DNA from: an uncultured Myxococcales bacterium
GTDB lineage: Bacteria > Myxococcota_A > UBA9042 > DTJE01
DNA length: 58,219 bases
Assembly (NCBI GenBank): GCA_903847405.1
Contig: CAINDP010000133.1
Coordinates: 1 to 58,219 of the forward strand
Direction: 5' to 3'
In this document: positions 1-8,240 of the stretch, piece by piece
Layout: each line of letters begins with the position of its first letter
Numbering within the stretch: the stretch's first letter is position 1
Notes under the pieces: generated by a model
Databases searched by the model: none
Told to the model about the DNA's origin: nothing
Seen by the model: the letters and a program-made list of their open reading frames with translations, nothing else
Translations under genes and position numbers: made by a program

Positions 1-1
1 C

Positions 2-1897
2 GTCCCGGACGTCCCCCGCAATGACGGCTACGCCTTCGACCCCGCGGAAATGGACGTGCCCTGCGTCGAATCCGCCGTGCGATGCGCGTCCCTGCACAAC
101 GTCGAAGCCTGCGTGAACCAGGAGTGGAAGTTCCTGGCGCTGTGTTCCAACGGCGACATCTGCGTCCAGGGGAGCTGCGTCACGCCGGATCCCTGCACCC
201 CCGGCGAAGTCCGCGGCTGCTACGCGCCCGACGCCCAGGAAATCTGCAACGACACGGGCTTCGCGTGGATCCCCAAGACGTGCCCCGACGGCCTGATGTG
301 CGTGCTGAACGGCCAGTGCGTCCAGACCGTCTGCCACCCGACCTACGGCCTGTGCGTGGACGTCGGACACTACAAGGTCTGCAAGGACGACGGCAGCGGC
401 TACGACGAACCCCTGGACTGCCCGGAAGGCCTGCAGTGCATCGGCGGCGCGTGCCACGGATCGTGCGAGGCCGAAATCAAGGTGTCGTCCTACCTGGGCT
501 GCGAGTACTGGACCGTCGATCTGCACAACTGGGACATGAAGGGCCAGGCGTTGTCGCCGCCCGCCGAGCCGATCCCGCACGCCGTCGTCATCGCCAACCC
601 GGGGCCCGATGTCGCCGTGATCAAGTTCGAAACGAAGGACACGTCCGTCACGCTGAACTTCCCCGCGGCGGACCTGTCCATCCAGCCGGGGGACATGAAG
701 GTCTACACGATGCCGGTGATGAACCAGAACGGCACCAACGTGAACAACAAGTCGGTCCGGATCACGTCCACCCATCCCGTCACCGCCAGCCAGTTCAACC
801 CGCTGAACAACGTGGGCGTCGCGTCCAACGACGCGTCGCTGCTGCTGCCGGCGAACGCCATGGGGTCCGAGTACCTGGTCATCGCCTTCCCGACCTTCTA
901 CGCCGCCGGCATGGCCGGCATGGAATCGATCACGTACTCGGGCTTCGTCACGGTGGTGGCGACCAATCCGGGCGTGACGAAGGTGACCCTGCACAACGTC
1001 CGGGGCTTGACCGAGGCCGGGCCTGCGCAGCCCGGGTACCCGGCCGGCATTCCCAGCATCTCGTACAACCAGTCGCGCACCTTCACGCTGAACCAGTACG
1101 ACGTCCTGAACGTCGAGCCGGCCATCAGCGAAACGCTGACGCGGGCGTGGGACCTGACCGGCACGGTCATCACGGCCACCCAGGCCATCGCGGTCTTCGG
1201 CGGGCAGGAGTGCGCGGTCATCGGCGATGGGGACAGTTGCCCGGCCCAGAGCGCCGAGGGCGGCAGCGACAACTGCTGCTGCGACCACCTGGAGGAGCAG
1301 TTGATCCCGCTGTACGCCTGGGGCAAGGACTACCACGCGGTCCGCACCCACCCGCGGGGCGACCAGGACGAGGCCGAGTACTGGCTGGTCATGGGCGGCG
1401 AGGACGGCGTGACGGTGCACACGAACCCGCCCATCGCCGGCGTCGACGGGATCGTGCTGAACAAGGGCCAGTTCAAGTACTTCTTTTCGAAGCTGGACTT
1501 CGAGGTCACCGGGACGGGCAAACTGGGTCTGGCCCAGTACATGATCGGCGCCCACTGCACGCCGGAGTACATCGGCGATCCGTCGATGACGGTGTTCCCG
1601 GCGGTCGATCAGTACAGGAAGACCTACGCGATCCTGACGCCCGAAAAGTACCGCGAGAACTGGGTGACCATCACGCGTCCGGTCGGCCAGCCCGTGATGC
1701 TGGACGGGTCGCTGGTCCTGGAAACCTTCACGCCGTTCGGCAGCGGCGCGGCCGAGTTCGGCTACGTCCCGCTGGAACCCGGCGTGCACCACCTGTCGTC
1801 CGATTCCGAGATCGGGGTCATCGTCTACGGCTTCGACAACGCGGTGTCGTACGGGTATCCCGGCGGCATGAACCTGGTGAAGCCCGTCACGCCGTGA
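2..1897 (+). CDS. IgGFc-binding-like surface protein, 5' end missing
   Basis: The frame is open to the left edge, so the true start lies outside the window; the first visible residues (VPDVPRNDGYAFDP) look like the end of an Asp/Val/Pro linker of the kind found behind lipoprotein signals here. About 150 residues of Cys-rich modules follow (CVNQEWKFLALCSNGDICVQGSC, in the style of myxobacterial Cys repeats), then about 440 residues resembling the IgGFc-binding N-terminal domain family, with motifs such as SSYLGCEYWTVDL, ASQFNPLNNVG and FGGQECAVI. Members of this family in myxobacteria are large extracellular proteins of unknown ligand, probably adhesins. The last 11 bases overlap the 3' end of the convergent histidine kinase gene. 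The family call is from motif memory and is fairly secure; ligand and anchoring are unknown. Confidence 0.8.
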   Translation, partial: VPDVPRNDGYAFDPAEMDVPCVESAVRCASLHNVEACVNQEWKFLALCSNGDICVQGSCVTPDPCTPGEVRGCYAPDAQEICNDTGFAWIPKTCPDGLMCVLNGQCVQTVCHPTYGLCVDVGHYKVCKDDGSGYDEPLDCPEGLQCIGGACHGSCEAEIKVSSYLGCEYWTVDLHNWDMKGQALSPPAEPIPHAVVIANPGPDVAVIKFETKDTSVTLNFPAADLSIQPGDMKVYTMPVMNQNGTNVNNKSVRITSTHPVTASQFNPLNNVGVASNDASLLLPANAMGSEYLVIAFPTFYAAGMAGMESITYSGFVTVVATNPGVTKVTLHNVRGLTEAGPAQPGYPAGIPSISYNQSRTFTLNQYDVLNVEPAISETLTRAWDLTGTVITATQAIAVFGGQECAVIGDGDSCPAQSAEGGSDNCCCDHLEEQLIPLYAWGKDYHAVRTHPRGDQDEAEYWLVMGGEDGVTVHTNPPIAGVDGIVLNKGQFKYFFSKLDFEVTGTGKLGLAQYMIGAHCTPEYIGDPSMTVFPAVDQYRKTYAILTPEKYRENWVTITRPVGQPVMLDGSLVLETFTPFGSGAAEFGYVPLEPGVHHLSSDSEIGVIVYGFDNAVSYGYPGGMNLVKPVTP

Positions 1898-3734
1898 CCG
1901 GGGCCGGGTCCAGCGCACCGGGCAGCGTGAAGTAGAAGGCCGCCCCCTGCCCAGGCCCCGCGGACTCCACCCAGATGCGACCCCCGTACAGCTCGACAAT
2001 CCGCTTGACGATGGCCAGCCCGACTCCCGTGCCTTCGGCCTTGGCGTCGATCTTTTCGAAGAGGCCGAACACCTTGCTCTTGAACCGCGGGTCGATCCCC
2101 ATGCCGTTGTCGCGCACGAAGAACACCGTCTCCTCGCCCTGCCGCAGGACCCCGATGTCGATCCGCGGGGCCTTCTGGTCGCCCATGAACTTGACGGCGT
2201 TCTCCACGAGGTTCTGCCAGATTTCCGCCAGCCGGATCCGGTCGCCGAACAGTGACAGGTCGGGGACGTCCACGTTCGCCTGGACCCCGCGTTCGGCGAT
2301 CGTTCCTGCCACCGAGGACAGGGTTTCATCGACCAGCGCGCACAGCGCAATGTGCTCCGGTGGCAAGACCACCCGACCGATCCGGGACAGTTCCAGCACC
2401 TCGTTGATCAGTTGCGCCATCTTGTCGGCCGCGGCGCGCATGTAGTGCAGGTCCTTTTCGACCCGCTCGGCCATGCCGGACTCCATGTCCTGCGACAGGT
2501 AGCCCAGGAACGTCCGGATGGTCACGACGGGGCTCTTCAGATCGTGGGAAATCGTGTAGAGGAACCGTTCCAGTTCCGCGTTCTTGTCCCGCAATTCGCA
2601 GGAACTGCGGACCAGCGCGGCTTCGGCCTGCCTGCGCTCGGTCACGTCCAGGGCCATGCTGATGACCAGGCGCCGCCCGTCCGGCAGCCGGCCCAGCGGC
2701 GCGGAACTGAAGTCCCAGATGCGGATGGCGCCGGATCGGGTGCGGATGTGGTAGTCGCCTTCCGCCTTCCTGCAATTCATCCCGTACAACGCGTCGATGT
2801 CGGCCTGGACCTGGTCCTTCCGTGCGCCATAGGCGCGCTGGGTCCAGTCGCCGATCGTGGCCAGTTCGTCCCGCGTGTACCCGGTGATTTCGTACCAGGA
2901 AGTGCTGGCCTGGACGATGGTGCCGTCCTCGGCGTGGATCAGGATGGGAAACGGCGCGTCCACGATCGCGCGGCGGAAGCGTTCCTCGCTCTGCTGCAGC
3001 GCCTGGTCGGTCCGCCCGCGTTCCAGGATTTCGCGCTGCAGTGCCGCGGCGGTCTCCTCGGCCTGTTTCTGTGCGTTGACGGCCTCGACCATCAGGTGGA
3101 TGGCGTCAAGTCGGGAGGCGGCGAGGGACAGGTTCGCATCCTCCAGGTCGGCGGTGCGATCGGCGACGCGGCGCTCCAGTTCGTGCGCGTGGGCCTGCAG
3201 TTCCCGGGCCTGTTGGGCGATCTGCTCGTGGGCCAGCGCGTTCCGGAGGGCCAGGGCCATCACGGGCGACAGGTGCGACACGATCCGCGTCACTTCGTCG
3301 ATCCGGTCGGGAGCGGGCAGGTCCAGCAGGACCAGCGTTGCGGTCAATGTTCCGCCCGCCCGCAGCGGAAAGCGCAGCAGGGAATGGACATCACGGCGCA
3401 GCAGGGGTTCCCGCAGGGGGTGCTCCCGTGGGAACTCGTCGGGGCGATGGGGGAGCGCCGCGGGGTTTTCATTCGGGCAGAAGAGGCCGAGTTCGTCGGG
3501 GGCAAACAGTCCGGCACGCCGTTCGGGCGACACGGTGATCAGCCGATGCGGCTGCCCGTCCTGCGCGTGCCCGATGAGCATCACGGTGCGGGCGCCGGTC
3601 AGTTCGCGAAGCTGCTCCGTCAGCTTCTGTCCCATCTGGCCCGGATCGGTGGACGCCAGCAACTCGGAGAAGACCTCGCCGGCCATCCACCGATCTGCCA
3701 GGGCGGCCGGCTCCTGCGGCACGTCAGGATTCAC
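1887..3734 (-). CDS. PAS/GAF sensor histidine kinase, cytosolic
   Basis: A 615-residue sensor kinase with no membrane segment. Layout: a GAF-like region (about 20-165), a coiled coil (about 170-250), a PAS domain (about 255-380), then HisKA with the H box SHDLKSP and a HATPase with N box ENLVENAVKF, G1 DNGMGIDP, F box FGLFEKID and G2 GTGVGLAIVK. All catalytic boxes are intact, so it should autophosphorylate. No receiver domain is attached and no response regulator gene is nearby. The start is GTG at 3732-3734, chosen because it overlaps the stop of the DUF1638 gene by 4 bases (GTGA), which implies translational coupling. It is the last gene of the corrinoid methyltransferase operon, so its signal may relate to that methyl-transfer system; this is inference. 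Confidence 0.93.
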   Translation of the reverse strand: MNPDVPQEPAALADRWMAGEVFSELLASTDPGQMGQKLTEQLRELTGARTVMLIGHAQDGQPHRLITVSPERRAGLFAPDELGLFCPNENPAALPHRPDEFPREHPLREPLLRRDVHSLLRFPLRAGGTLTATLVLLDLPAPDRIDEVTRIVSHLSPVMALALRNALAHEQIAQQARELQAHAHELERRVADRTADLEDANLSLAASRLDAIHLMVEAVNAQKQAEETAAALQREILERGRTDQALQQSEERFRRAIVDAPFPILIHAEDGTIVQASTSWYEITGYTRDELATIGDWTQRAYGARKDQVQADIDALYGMNCRKAEGDYHIRTRSGAIRIWDFSSAPLGRLPDGRRLVISMALDVTERRQAEAALVRSSCELRDKNAELERFLYTISHDLKSPVVTIRTFLGYLSQDMESGMAERVEKDLHYMRAAADKMAQLINEVLELSRIGRVVLPPEHIALCALVDETLSSVAGTIAERGVQANVDVPDLSLFGDRIRLAEIWQNLVENAVKFMGDQKAPRIDIGVLRQGEETVFFVRDNGMGIDPRFKSKVFGLFEKIDAKAEGTGVGLAIVKRIVELYGGRIWVESAGPGQGAAFYFTLPGALDPAPVTA

Positions 3735-4339
3735 GGCGACTCCTCCTCAGGTGCCCGGACTGCCGCCGCGGATTCGGCTGCCAGCAGCAGCGCCAGCAGG
3801 TGATCCAGCCCGACGGATTCCACCCGGCATGGCAGGCCGGTATAGGCCGCGCAGTCGGCCAGCGTGGCCGCGGGCACGGGCGCCAGGCCCGTGTCCAGGT
3901 AGACCAGGACCTGGCGGGTTTCGCCCATGAAGTCCCGCGCGATTTCCGGCGACAGGCCCAGTTCGCCCTCCAGGATTTCCTTCCACCGGGGCGCCCATTC
4001 GGGCAGGAGCATGAAGGCCTGCTCCCGCATCAGTTCGCGGTAGCGCGCGCGGCCCACCAGCATCTGTGCGCAGTTGATCGCATCGACGCGGCCCACGCGG
4101 TGCTGGCGCACCAGGTCCAGCATCGTGCTGCAGCAGTCGCCATAGACCAGGACCAGGCGGCCGCCCTCGGGGCCGGACTGCCCCAACGTGCGCTGCAGCG
4201 TTGCCTGCAACTGTCCCGGATCCATGTGCAGCATCGAGTCCAGGAAGCGCAGTTCACCGTGGATCGCCCCCCGGCGCAGCAGTTCTTCCAGTTCGGCGCG
4301 CAGCACGCCGCAACTGAGCCACAGGGTCGGAGCCATCAT
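3731..4339 (-). CDS. DUF1638 family protein
   Basis: A 202-residue soluble protein matching DUF1638: it has the conserved LVYGDCC segment (about 64-70), DAINCAQMLVGRARY (about 86-100) and LLPEWAPRWKEI (about 111-122). The several cysteines in these conserved segments could bind a metal or cofactor, but the biochemical role is not established to my knowledge. DUF1638 genes are often found next to corrinoid methyltransferase genes, and here it sits between the UroD-type methyltransferase and the kinase. Two adjacent ATG codons (4339 and 4336) can serve as start; the first overlaps the upstream stop as ATGA. Translationally coupled on both sides. Confidence 0.85.
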   Translation of the reverse strand: MMAPTLWLSCGVLRAELEELLRRGAIHGELRFLDSMLHMDPGQLQATLQRTLGQSGPEGGRLVLVYGDCCSTMLDLVRQHRVGRVDAINCAQMLVGRARYRELMREQAFMLLPEWAPRWKEILEGELGLSPEIARDFMGETRQVLVYLDTGLAPVPAATLADCAAYTGLPCRVESVGLDHLLALLLAAESAAAVRAPEEESP

Positions 4340-5370
4340 GACACGCTCCTTCCGTCGGCCGCGTAGGCCTGGCTGGCCCGGATCATCGCCCGCAGGTTTT
4401 CCACCGGGGTGCTCACGGGCACGTCCGCGGCGGAGTGGGACAGGATGTAGCGGCCGGCAGGTGCGGCGGCCCGCAGGCAGGCCAGGCTCCACGCGGACAC
4501 CTGGTCCGCGGAGGCGGTCGGGAGGCTGAGGTTGTCCAGGTTGCCGATCAGCACGGGCGCCGAACCCAGCGCCAGCCGTGCCGCGCCCAGGTCGTCCCTG
4601 GAACTGACGACCACGCCCGCCAGCCCGGGAAGGTCGGGCAGGAGGTCCAGGACGTGCCCCAGTCGCCCCCCGCCATGGTGGAACACCATCGGGCCCTTCA
4701 CCCGGGAAAACATGGCGCGCACGTGGGGCAGCAAGCGCTCCGCGAACAGGCTGCGCGGCGTCATTTCGGCCGACGCGATCGACTCCGTGACGATGATGCC
4801 GGTGACGCCCGCTTCCAGCAGCGCGTTGGACCAGTCCACGAAGAAGCGGCCGGTCCACTCCAGCATCCGGTGGGCGGCGGGCGGGTCGAACAGCAGGGTT
4901 TCCATCCAGCCTTCCAGCCCCAGCACCATCGAGGGCAGCGCACCCGGACCCGGGACGGCCGCGAAGATCGGCACCCGTTCCCGGTAGGTTTCGGCAAGCC
5001 GGCGGGTCGCCGCCAGGATGACGGGCAGCCGCGCGGTGCGCTGCGGATCGGGCAGCGGCAACGCCAGTGCCGCGGCGGCATCGCGCACCCCCGGGAACTT
5101 CACGTTCGGCGCCTGGTCGTCGGACCACGCCACCTGGCCGCCGAACGCCTCGGCGATCGCGCTGTAGTCGAAGGTGGCCAGGACCAGGTCCATGCCGACG
5201 GCCTGCTGGACCGCGTGTTGCCCGGCGACCCACGCGTCCGCATCGCTGTACAGCGTCCGCAGGTCCGTGCCGGTCAGTTTGCCCCCGTACGCCCCCAGGA
5301 CGGCGAAGACCGGCACCCGGTCCGTCGGCAGGCCCTGGAGGGTGTTCATCACGCGCTCGTAGGCGTTCAT
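4336..5370 (-). CDS. Uroporphyrinogen decarboxylase-fold (UroD) methyltransferase
   Basis: 344 residues of the UroD superfamily, beginning NAYERVMNTLQGLPTDRVPV, the usual N-terminal pattern of corrinoid-linked methyltransferases of the MtaA/MtbA/MtgA type rather than haem-pathway HemE. Other conserved stretches are GIIVTESIASAEMTPRSLF, KGPMVFHHGGG and LIGNLDNL. In the methyltransferases of this fold a zinc centre built from His and Cys residues activates a thiol or acceptor; the HHGGG segment is a candidate ligand site, although the usual C-terminal Cys is replaced by a Ser/His context (ILSHSAADVPVSTPVENL). Coupled by 4-base ATGA overlaps to the corrinoid protein before it and to DUF1638 after it. 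Methyl donor and acceptor cannot be read from sequence. Confidence 0.88.
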   Translation of the reverse strand: MNAYERVMNTLQGLPTDRVPVFAVLGAYGGKLTGTDLRTLYSDADAWVAGQHAVQQAVGMDLVLATFDYSAIAEAFGGQVAWSDDQAPNVKFPGVRDAAAALALPLPDPQRTARLPVILAATRRLAETYRERVPIFAAVPGPGALPSMVLGLEGWMETLLFDPPAAHRMLEWTGRFFVDWSNALLEAGVTGIIVTESIASAEMTPRSLFAERLLPHVRAMFSRVKGPMVFHHGGGRLGHVLDLLPDLPGLAGVVVSSRDDLGAARLALGSAPVLIGNLDNLSLPTASADQVSAWSLACLRAAAPAGRYILSHSAADVPVSTPVENLRAMIRASQAYAADGRSVS

Positions 5371-6053
5371 GGCGCACCCACTCCCGTTGCCTCGGCATGG
5401 AGGCGCCGCAGCAGCGCATCGGCGCCCGCGGCGTTCGTGGTCGTTCCGTCGCCTCCCACCTCCGCCACGAGGTCCGGACGCCAGTTGAAGACCGCGCCCC
5501 CCACCGCCAGCTTCAAGCGGCCGTTCAAGCCCCGGGCGTCGATTCGGTCGCGCAGTTTGCGGATGTTGAGGGCCGTGGTCTGCATCATCGCCGAGGCGCC
5601 GATCACGGAGGCGCCCACCTCGAGCGCCTTGTCCACGAAGTGTTCGGCCAGCACGTCGTTGCCCAGGTCGTGGACGTCCCACCCGGCGGCGCGCAGGAAA
5701 CTGCCCACGATGCGCCGCCCCAGGCTGTGGAAGTCGTCCTCGATGTTGCCCAGGACCACCGGGCGGTTGTGGGGAACCGACGCGCCCACCTCCGGCATGC
5801 AGCGTAGCAGGATGTCCTCGGCGATCTTCGCCGCGACGAAGGTCTGTGCCAGCGAGACCGTTTCCAGTCCCCACAGGCGGCCCAGGCGGGTGAGGGCCGG
5901 ATCCAGAAGGTCGGCGATGATGCGACCCGGGGGAATGCCTTCCGCGATGGCCTGCTCGATCACCGAGGCTGCGCCCGCCCGATCGGCGTTGATCATCATG
6001 TCCAGCAACCGGGAGGTCCCGGGACGGGCGTTCGGAGAGGTGGGCGAGTTCAC
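5367..6053 (-). CDS. Corrinoid (B12)-binding methyltransferase protein, MtaC-like
   Basis: 228 residues with the two-part layout of methyltransferase corrinoid proteins: an N-terminal helical cap (about 10-90, with MINADRAGAASVIEQAIAEG and DPALTRLGRLWGLETVSLAQ) and a Rossmann-like B12 domain. The B12 signature is present: DVHDLG (DxHxxG, whose His is the lower cobalt ligand), then SAM at the SxL position in GASAMMQTT, then the GG of LAVGGAVFNW. It should shuttle a methyl group between a substrate-specific methyltransferase and the UroD-type partner next in the operon. The start is a GTG at 6051-6053, preceded by a GAGGGAG ribosome site 6 bases upstream; there is no suitable ATG. First gene of the operon. 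No reductive activase (RamA/DUF4445 type) is seen nearby. Confidence 0.92.
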   Translation of the reverse strand: MNSPTSPNARPGTSRLLDMMINADRAGAASVIEQAIAEGIPPGRIIADLLDPALTRLGRLWGLETVSLAQTFVAAKIAEDILLRCMPEVGASVPHNRPVVLGNIEDDFHSLGRRIVGSFLRAAGWDVHDLGNDVLAEHFVDKALEVGASVIGASAMMQTTALNIRKLRDRIDARGLNGRLKLAVGGAVFNWRPDLVAEVGGDGTTTNAAGADALLRRLHAEATGVGAP

Positions 6054-6115
6054 GAGAAACTCCCTCTTCCACTGAAGCGACCGATTACGATTTCCACCCT
6101 GTGAGGCAGTATCAA

Positions 6116-6127
6116 CCCCGATCGGGG
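6116..6127. promoter_or_regulatory. 12-base perfect palindrome in a divergent promoter region
   Basis: CCCCGATCGGGG reads the same on both strands and lies in the 171-base gap between the divergent corrinoid operon and GH84 gene, about 65 bases upstream of the operon start. It could be an operator for a dimeric regulator. With such high GC, a chance palindrome is possible and no regulator gene is adjacent. Confidence 0.3.
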
Positions 6128-6224
6128 CGCGGTCAACTTCGGAAATCGGGCTTTCACCGGGGACGATTGCGAATCCCGACCGACCCCCTGTAGGATGCGT
6201 GCGTTGGCAGACGTGGAGAACCCA

Positions 6225-8180
6225 ATGTCGTGCGTGCGCGGTGCGATCGCGATGGTGCTGGCCGGCGCGCTGGCGATGGCCGCGTGCGGCGATACGGCGA
6301 CGGGGGCCGACCTGGATGCGACGATCGACCTGCCGGGGGACCCGGGCGATGATGAGGGCGCGCTGGCGGACGTGACGGACGCGACGGACGTGTTCCCGCC
6401 GTTGTCGTCGCTGTGTCCGCCGGCCGGGGCGCCGGTGTCCGTGACCGGCGTTGTGCCCCAGCCCTGGCAGTTCCAGGACCTCGGAGCAGCGGTCGAGGCG
6501 GGCGTGTGGAGCGTGGCCGGCGCGTCGGCGGACGAGGTCGATGAGGTGCAGGCGACCGCGGCCCGGGCCGGGGGCGTGCTGACGGACAAAGGCGGGTGGA
6601 CGGTGCGGTTCCTGGACCTGTCGCGGTGGGCCGACCTGGTCGCGGCGTGCGGGTTCGCCACGGACCTGCCGGCCGGGTCGTACTACCTGCGCACCGGGGC
6701 CGATGGGGCGTTCGTGGCGGCACCCGACGACGACGGCCGGTTCCACGCGCTGAAGACGTTGAAGCAACTGGTCGTGGCCGGGACGTCCCGGGTGCGGGCG
6801 GCGGCGGTGCTGGACCGGCCCGCGGTGGCGATCCGCGGCTTCGGGGAGTCCTACTACGGCATACCCTGGGAACCGGACGCGCGCCTGGCCATGATCCCGA
6901 TCCTGGCGGACCTGAAGTGCAACTTCTACATGTACGCGCCCAAGTTCGACCTGGCGATATCGACCTTCTGGGCCTACGCATTCACCCCCGAAATGCTGGC
7001 CCACCTGAAGGCGGTCACGACGCTGGCGAAACGGAACCGGATGCACACCTGCCTGCAGATCCACCCACAGGGCGTGCGGTTTTCGGTGCCGGACGACTAC
7101 GACGCCGCCCTGGCCAAGTTCCACGCCGCGGCGGCCCAGGGATTCGAGTGCTTCGTGCTGGCCTTCGACGACAGCGCCAAGACGCTGCAGCCCGAGGATC
7201 TGGGGGCGAACAAGCCGTTCGTGGAAATGCAGGTGGAGTGGTCGAACCGGGTCGGGGTGGAACTGCACAGCGCATACCCGGATGCCTTGCTGGGGTTCGT
7301 TCCGAACGACTACTGGTCGGGTGCGGAAGGGGTCCAGACGGATCTGAAATACATCGGCACGCACCTGGACGCGACGTGGGTCATCGCGTGGACGGGCCCC
7401 GAGGTCGGGTCGCGAAAGATCGATGCAAAGGATGCCGACGACATCGCGGTCGTGATCGGGCGCCCGCCGTTCCTGGCCGACAACCACCCGGTCGTGGACA
7501 ACACGCAGTCCTCGGGGGTGATGAACCTGGCGCCCCTGGAACAGCGCGCCGGCGACCTGACGGCCCACGTGGTCGGGATCATCTACAACCCCATGCCCCT
7601 GGCGTTCGCGTCCCTGCCGGGGCTGGCGACGGGCCTGGATTTCGCGTGGAATTCGGCCGCGTACACGCCCCAGCGTTCGCTGACCGCGGTCGCGGGATGG
7701 ATGGTCGGCGCCGATGCGACGCCCGCGTTCGAAACCCTCAGCCGGGCGAACTACTCGCCCTATTCCAGCACGTCCGCGTCGCCGCTGCTGGAGGCCGCGT
7801 TGTCGGCGTTCTGGACCGAGCACGCCGCGCGGACGCCCCTGGACGTCGCGGAGGGGCCGGCCGCCGTCGCGTTGCGGGCGATGTTCACGGCCTACGTGGC
7901 GGTGCCGTCGGGGCTGGCGGCTGCGACCGGGGATCAGCCCGGTTTCCTGGCAGACGTGAAGCCCTGGTCCGACAAGCTGGGCGCCGAGGGCGCGGCGGGG
8001 CTGCTGGCCCTGGACCTGCTGGGGGCGATGGCAACGGGCGGCGTCGTGGACGGGGCGAAACTGGCGGAACTGACGGCCGCGCGGGCCGCGATGGACGAAA
8101 CGGTCGCGAAGCCCGCAGGGAAGTTGGTGACGGGGTTCCTGACGACCGCGATCGTGGCGCTGACCCCCCCGAATCCGTAG
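6225..8180 (+). CDS. GH84-like lipoprotein (beta-N-acetylglucosaminidase family)
   Basis: 651 residues. The start at 6225 is preferred over an in-frame ATG 30 bases earlier because GGAG lies 7 bases upstream and it gives a clean lipoprotein signal (hydrophobic run ending MAAC). An Asp-rich linker follows. The middle matches the GH84 catalytic barrel: RGFGESYYGIPWEPDAR, then KCNFYMYAPKFD, the pattern that contacts the N-acetyl sugar in O-GlcNAcase and hyaluronidase-type enzymes, and FVLAFDD with the neighbouring acidic pair Asp315-Asp316 at the place of the catalytic pair. SGVMNL and the Asn-rich tail also fit. It probably trims GlcNAc-containing glycans from the outer surface. First gene in a run of secreted proteins; substrate is inferred from family only. 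Confidence 0.82.
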   Translation: MSCVRGAIAMVLAGALAMAACGDTATGADLDATIDLPGDPGDDEGALADVTDATDVFPPLSSLCPPAGAPVSVTGVVPQPWQFQDLGAAVEAGVWSVAGASADEVDEVQATAARAGGVLTDKGGWTVRFLDLSRWADLVAACGFATDLPAGSYYLRTGADGAFVAAPDDDGRFHALKTLKQLVVAGTSRVRAAAVLDRPAVAIRGFGESYYGIPWEPDARLAMIPILADLKCNFYMYAPKFDLAISTFWAYAFTPEMLAHLKAVTTLAKRNRMHTCLQIHPQGVRFSVPDDYDAALAKFHAAAAQGFECFVLAFDDSAKTLQPEDLGANKPFVEMQVEWSNRVGVELHSAYPDALLGFVPNDYWSGAEGVQTDLKYIGTHLDATWVIAWTGPEVGSRKIDAKDADDIAVVIGRPPFLADNHPVVDNTQSSGVMNLAPLEQRAGDLTAHVVGIIYNPMPLAFASLPGLATGLDFAWNSAAYTPQRSLTAVAGWMVGADATPAFETLSRANYSPYSSTSASPLLEAALSAFWTEHAARTPLDVAEGPAAVALRAMFTAYVAVPSGLAAATGDQPGFLADVKPWSDKLGAEGAAGLLALDLLGAMATGGVVDGAKLAELTAARAAMDETVAKPAGKLVTGFLTTAIVALTPPNP

Positions 8181-8240
8181 CATTCCCCCCAGACGTGCGA
8201 GTGGCGGGCGGGACGCAGGGAACGGGACGCGAGGTGTGTC

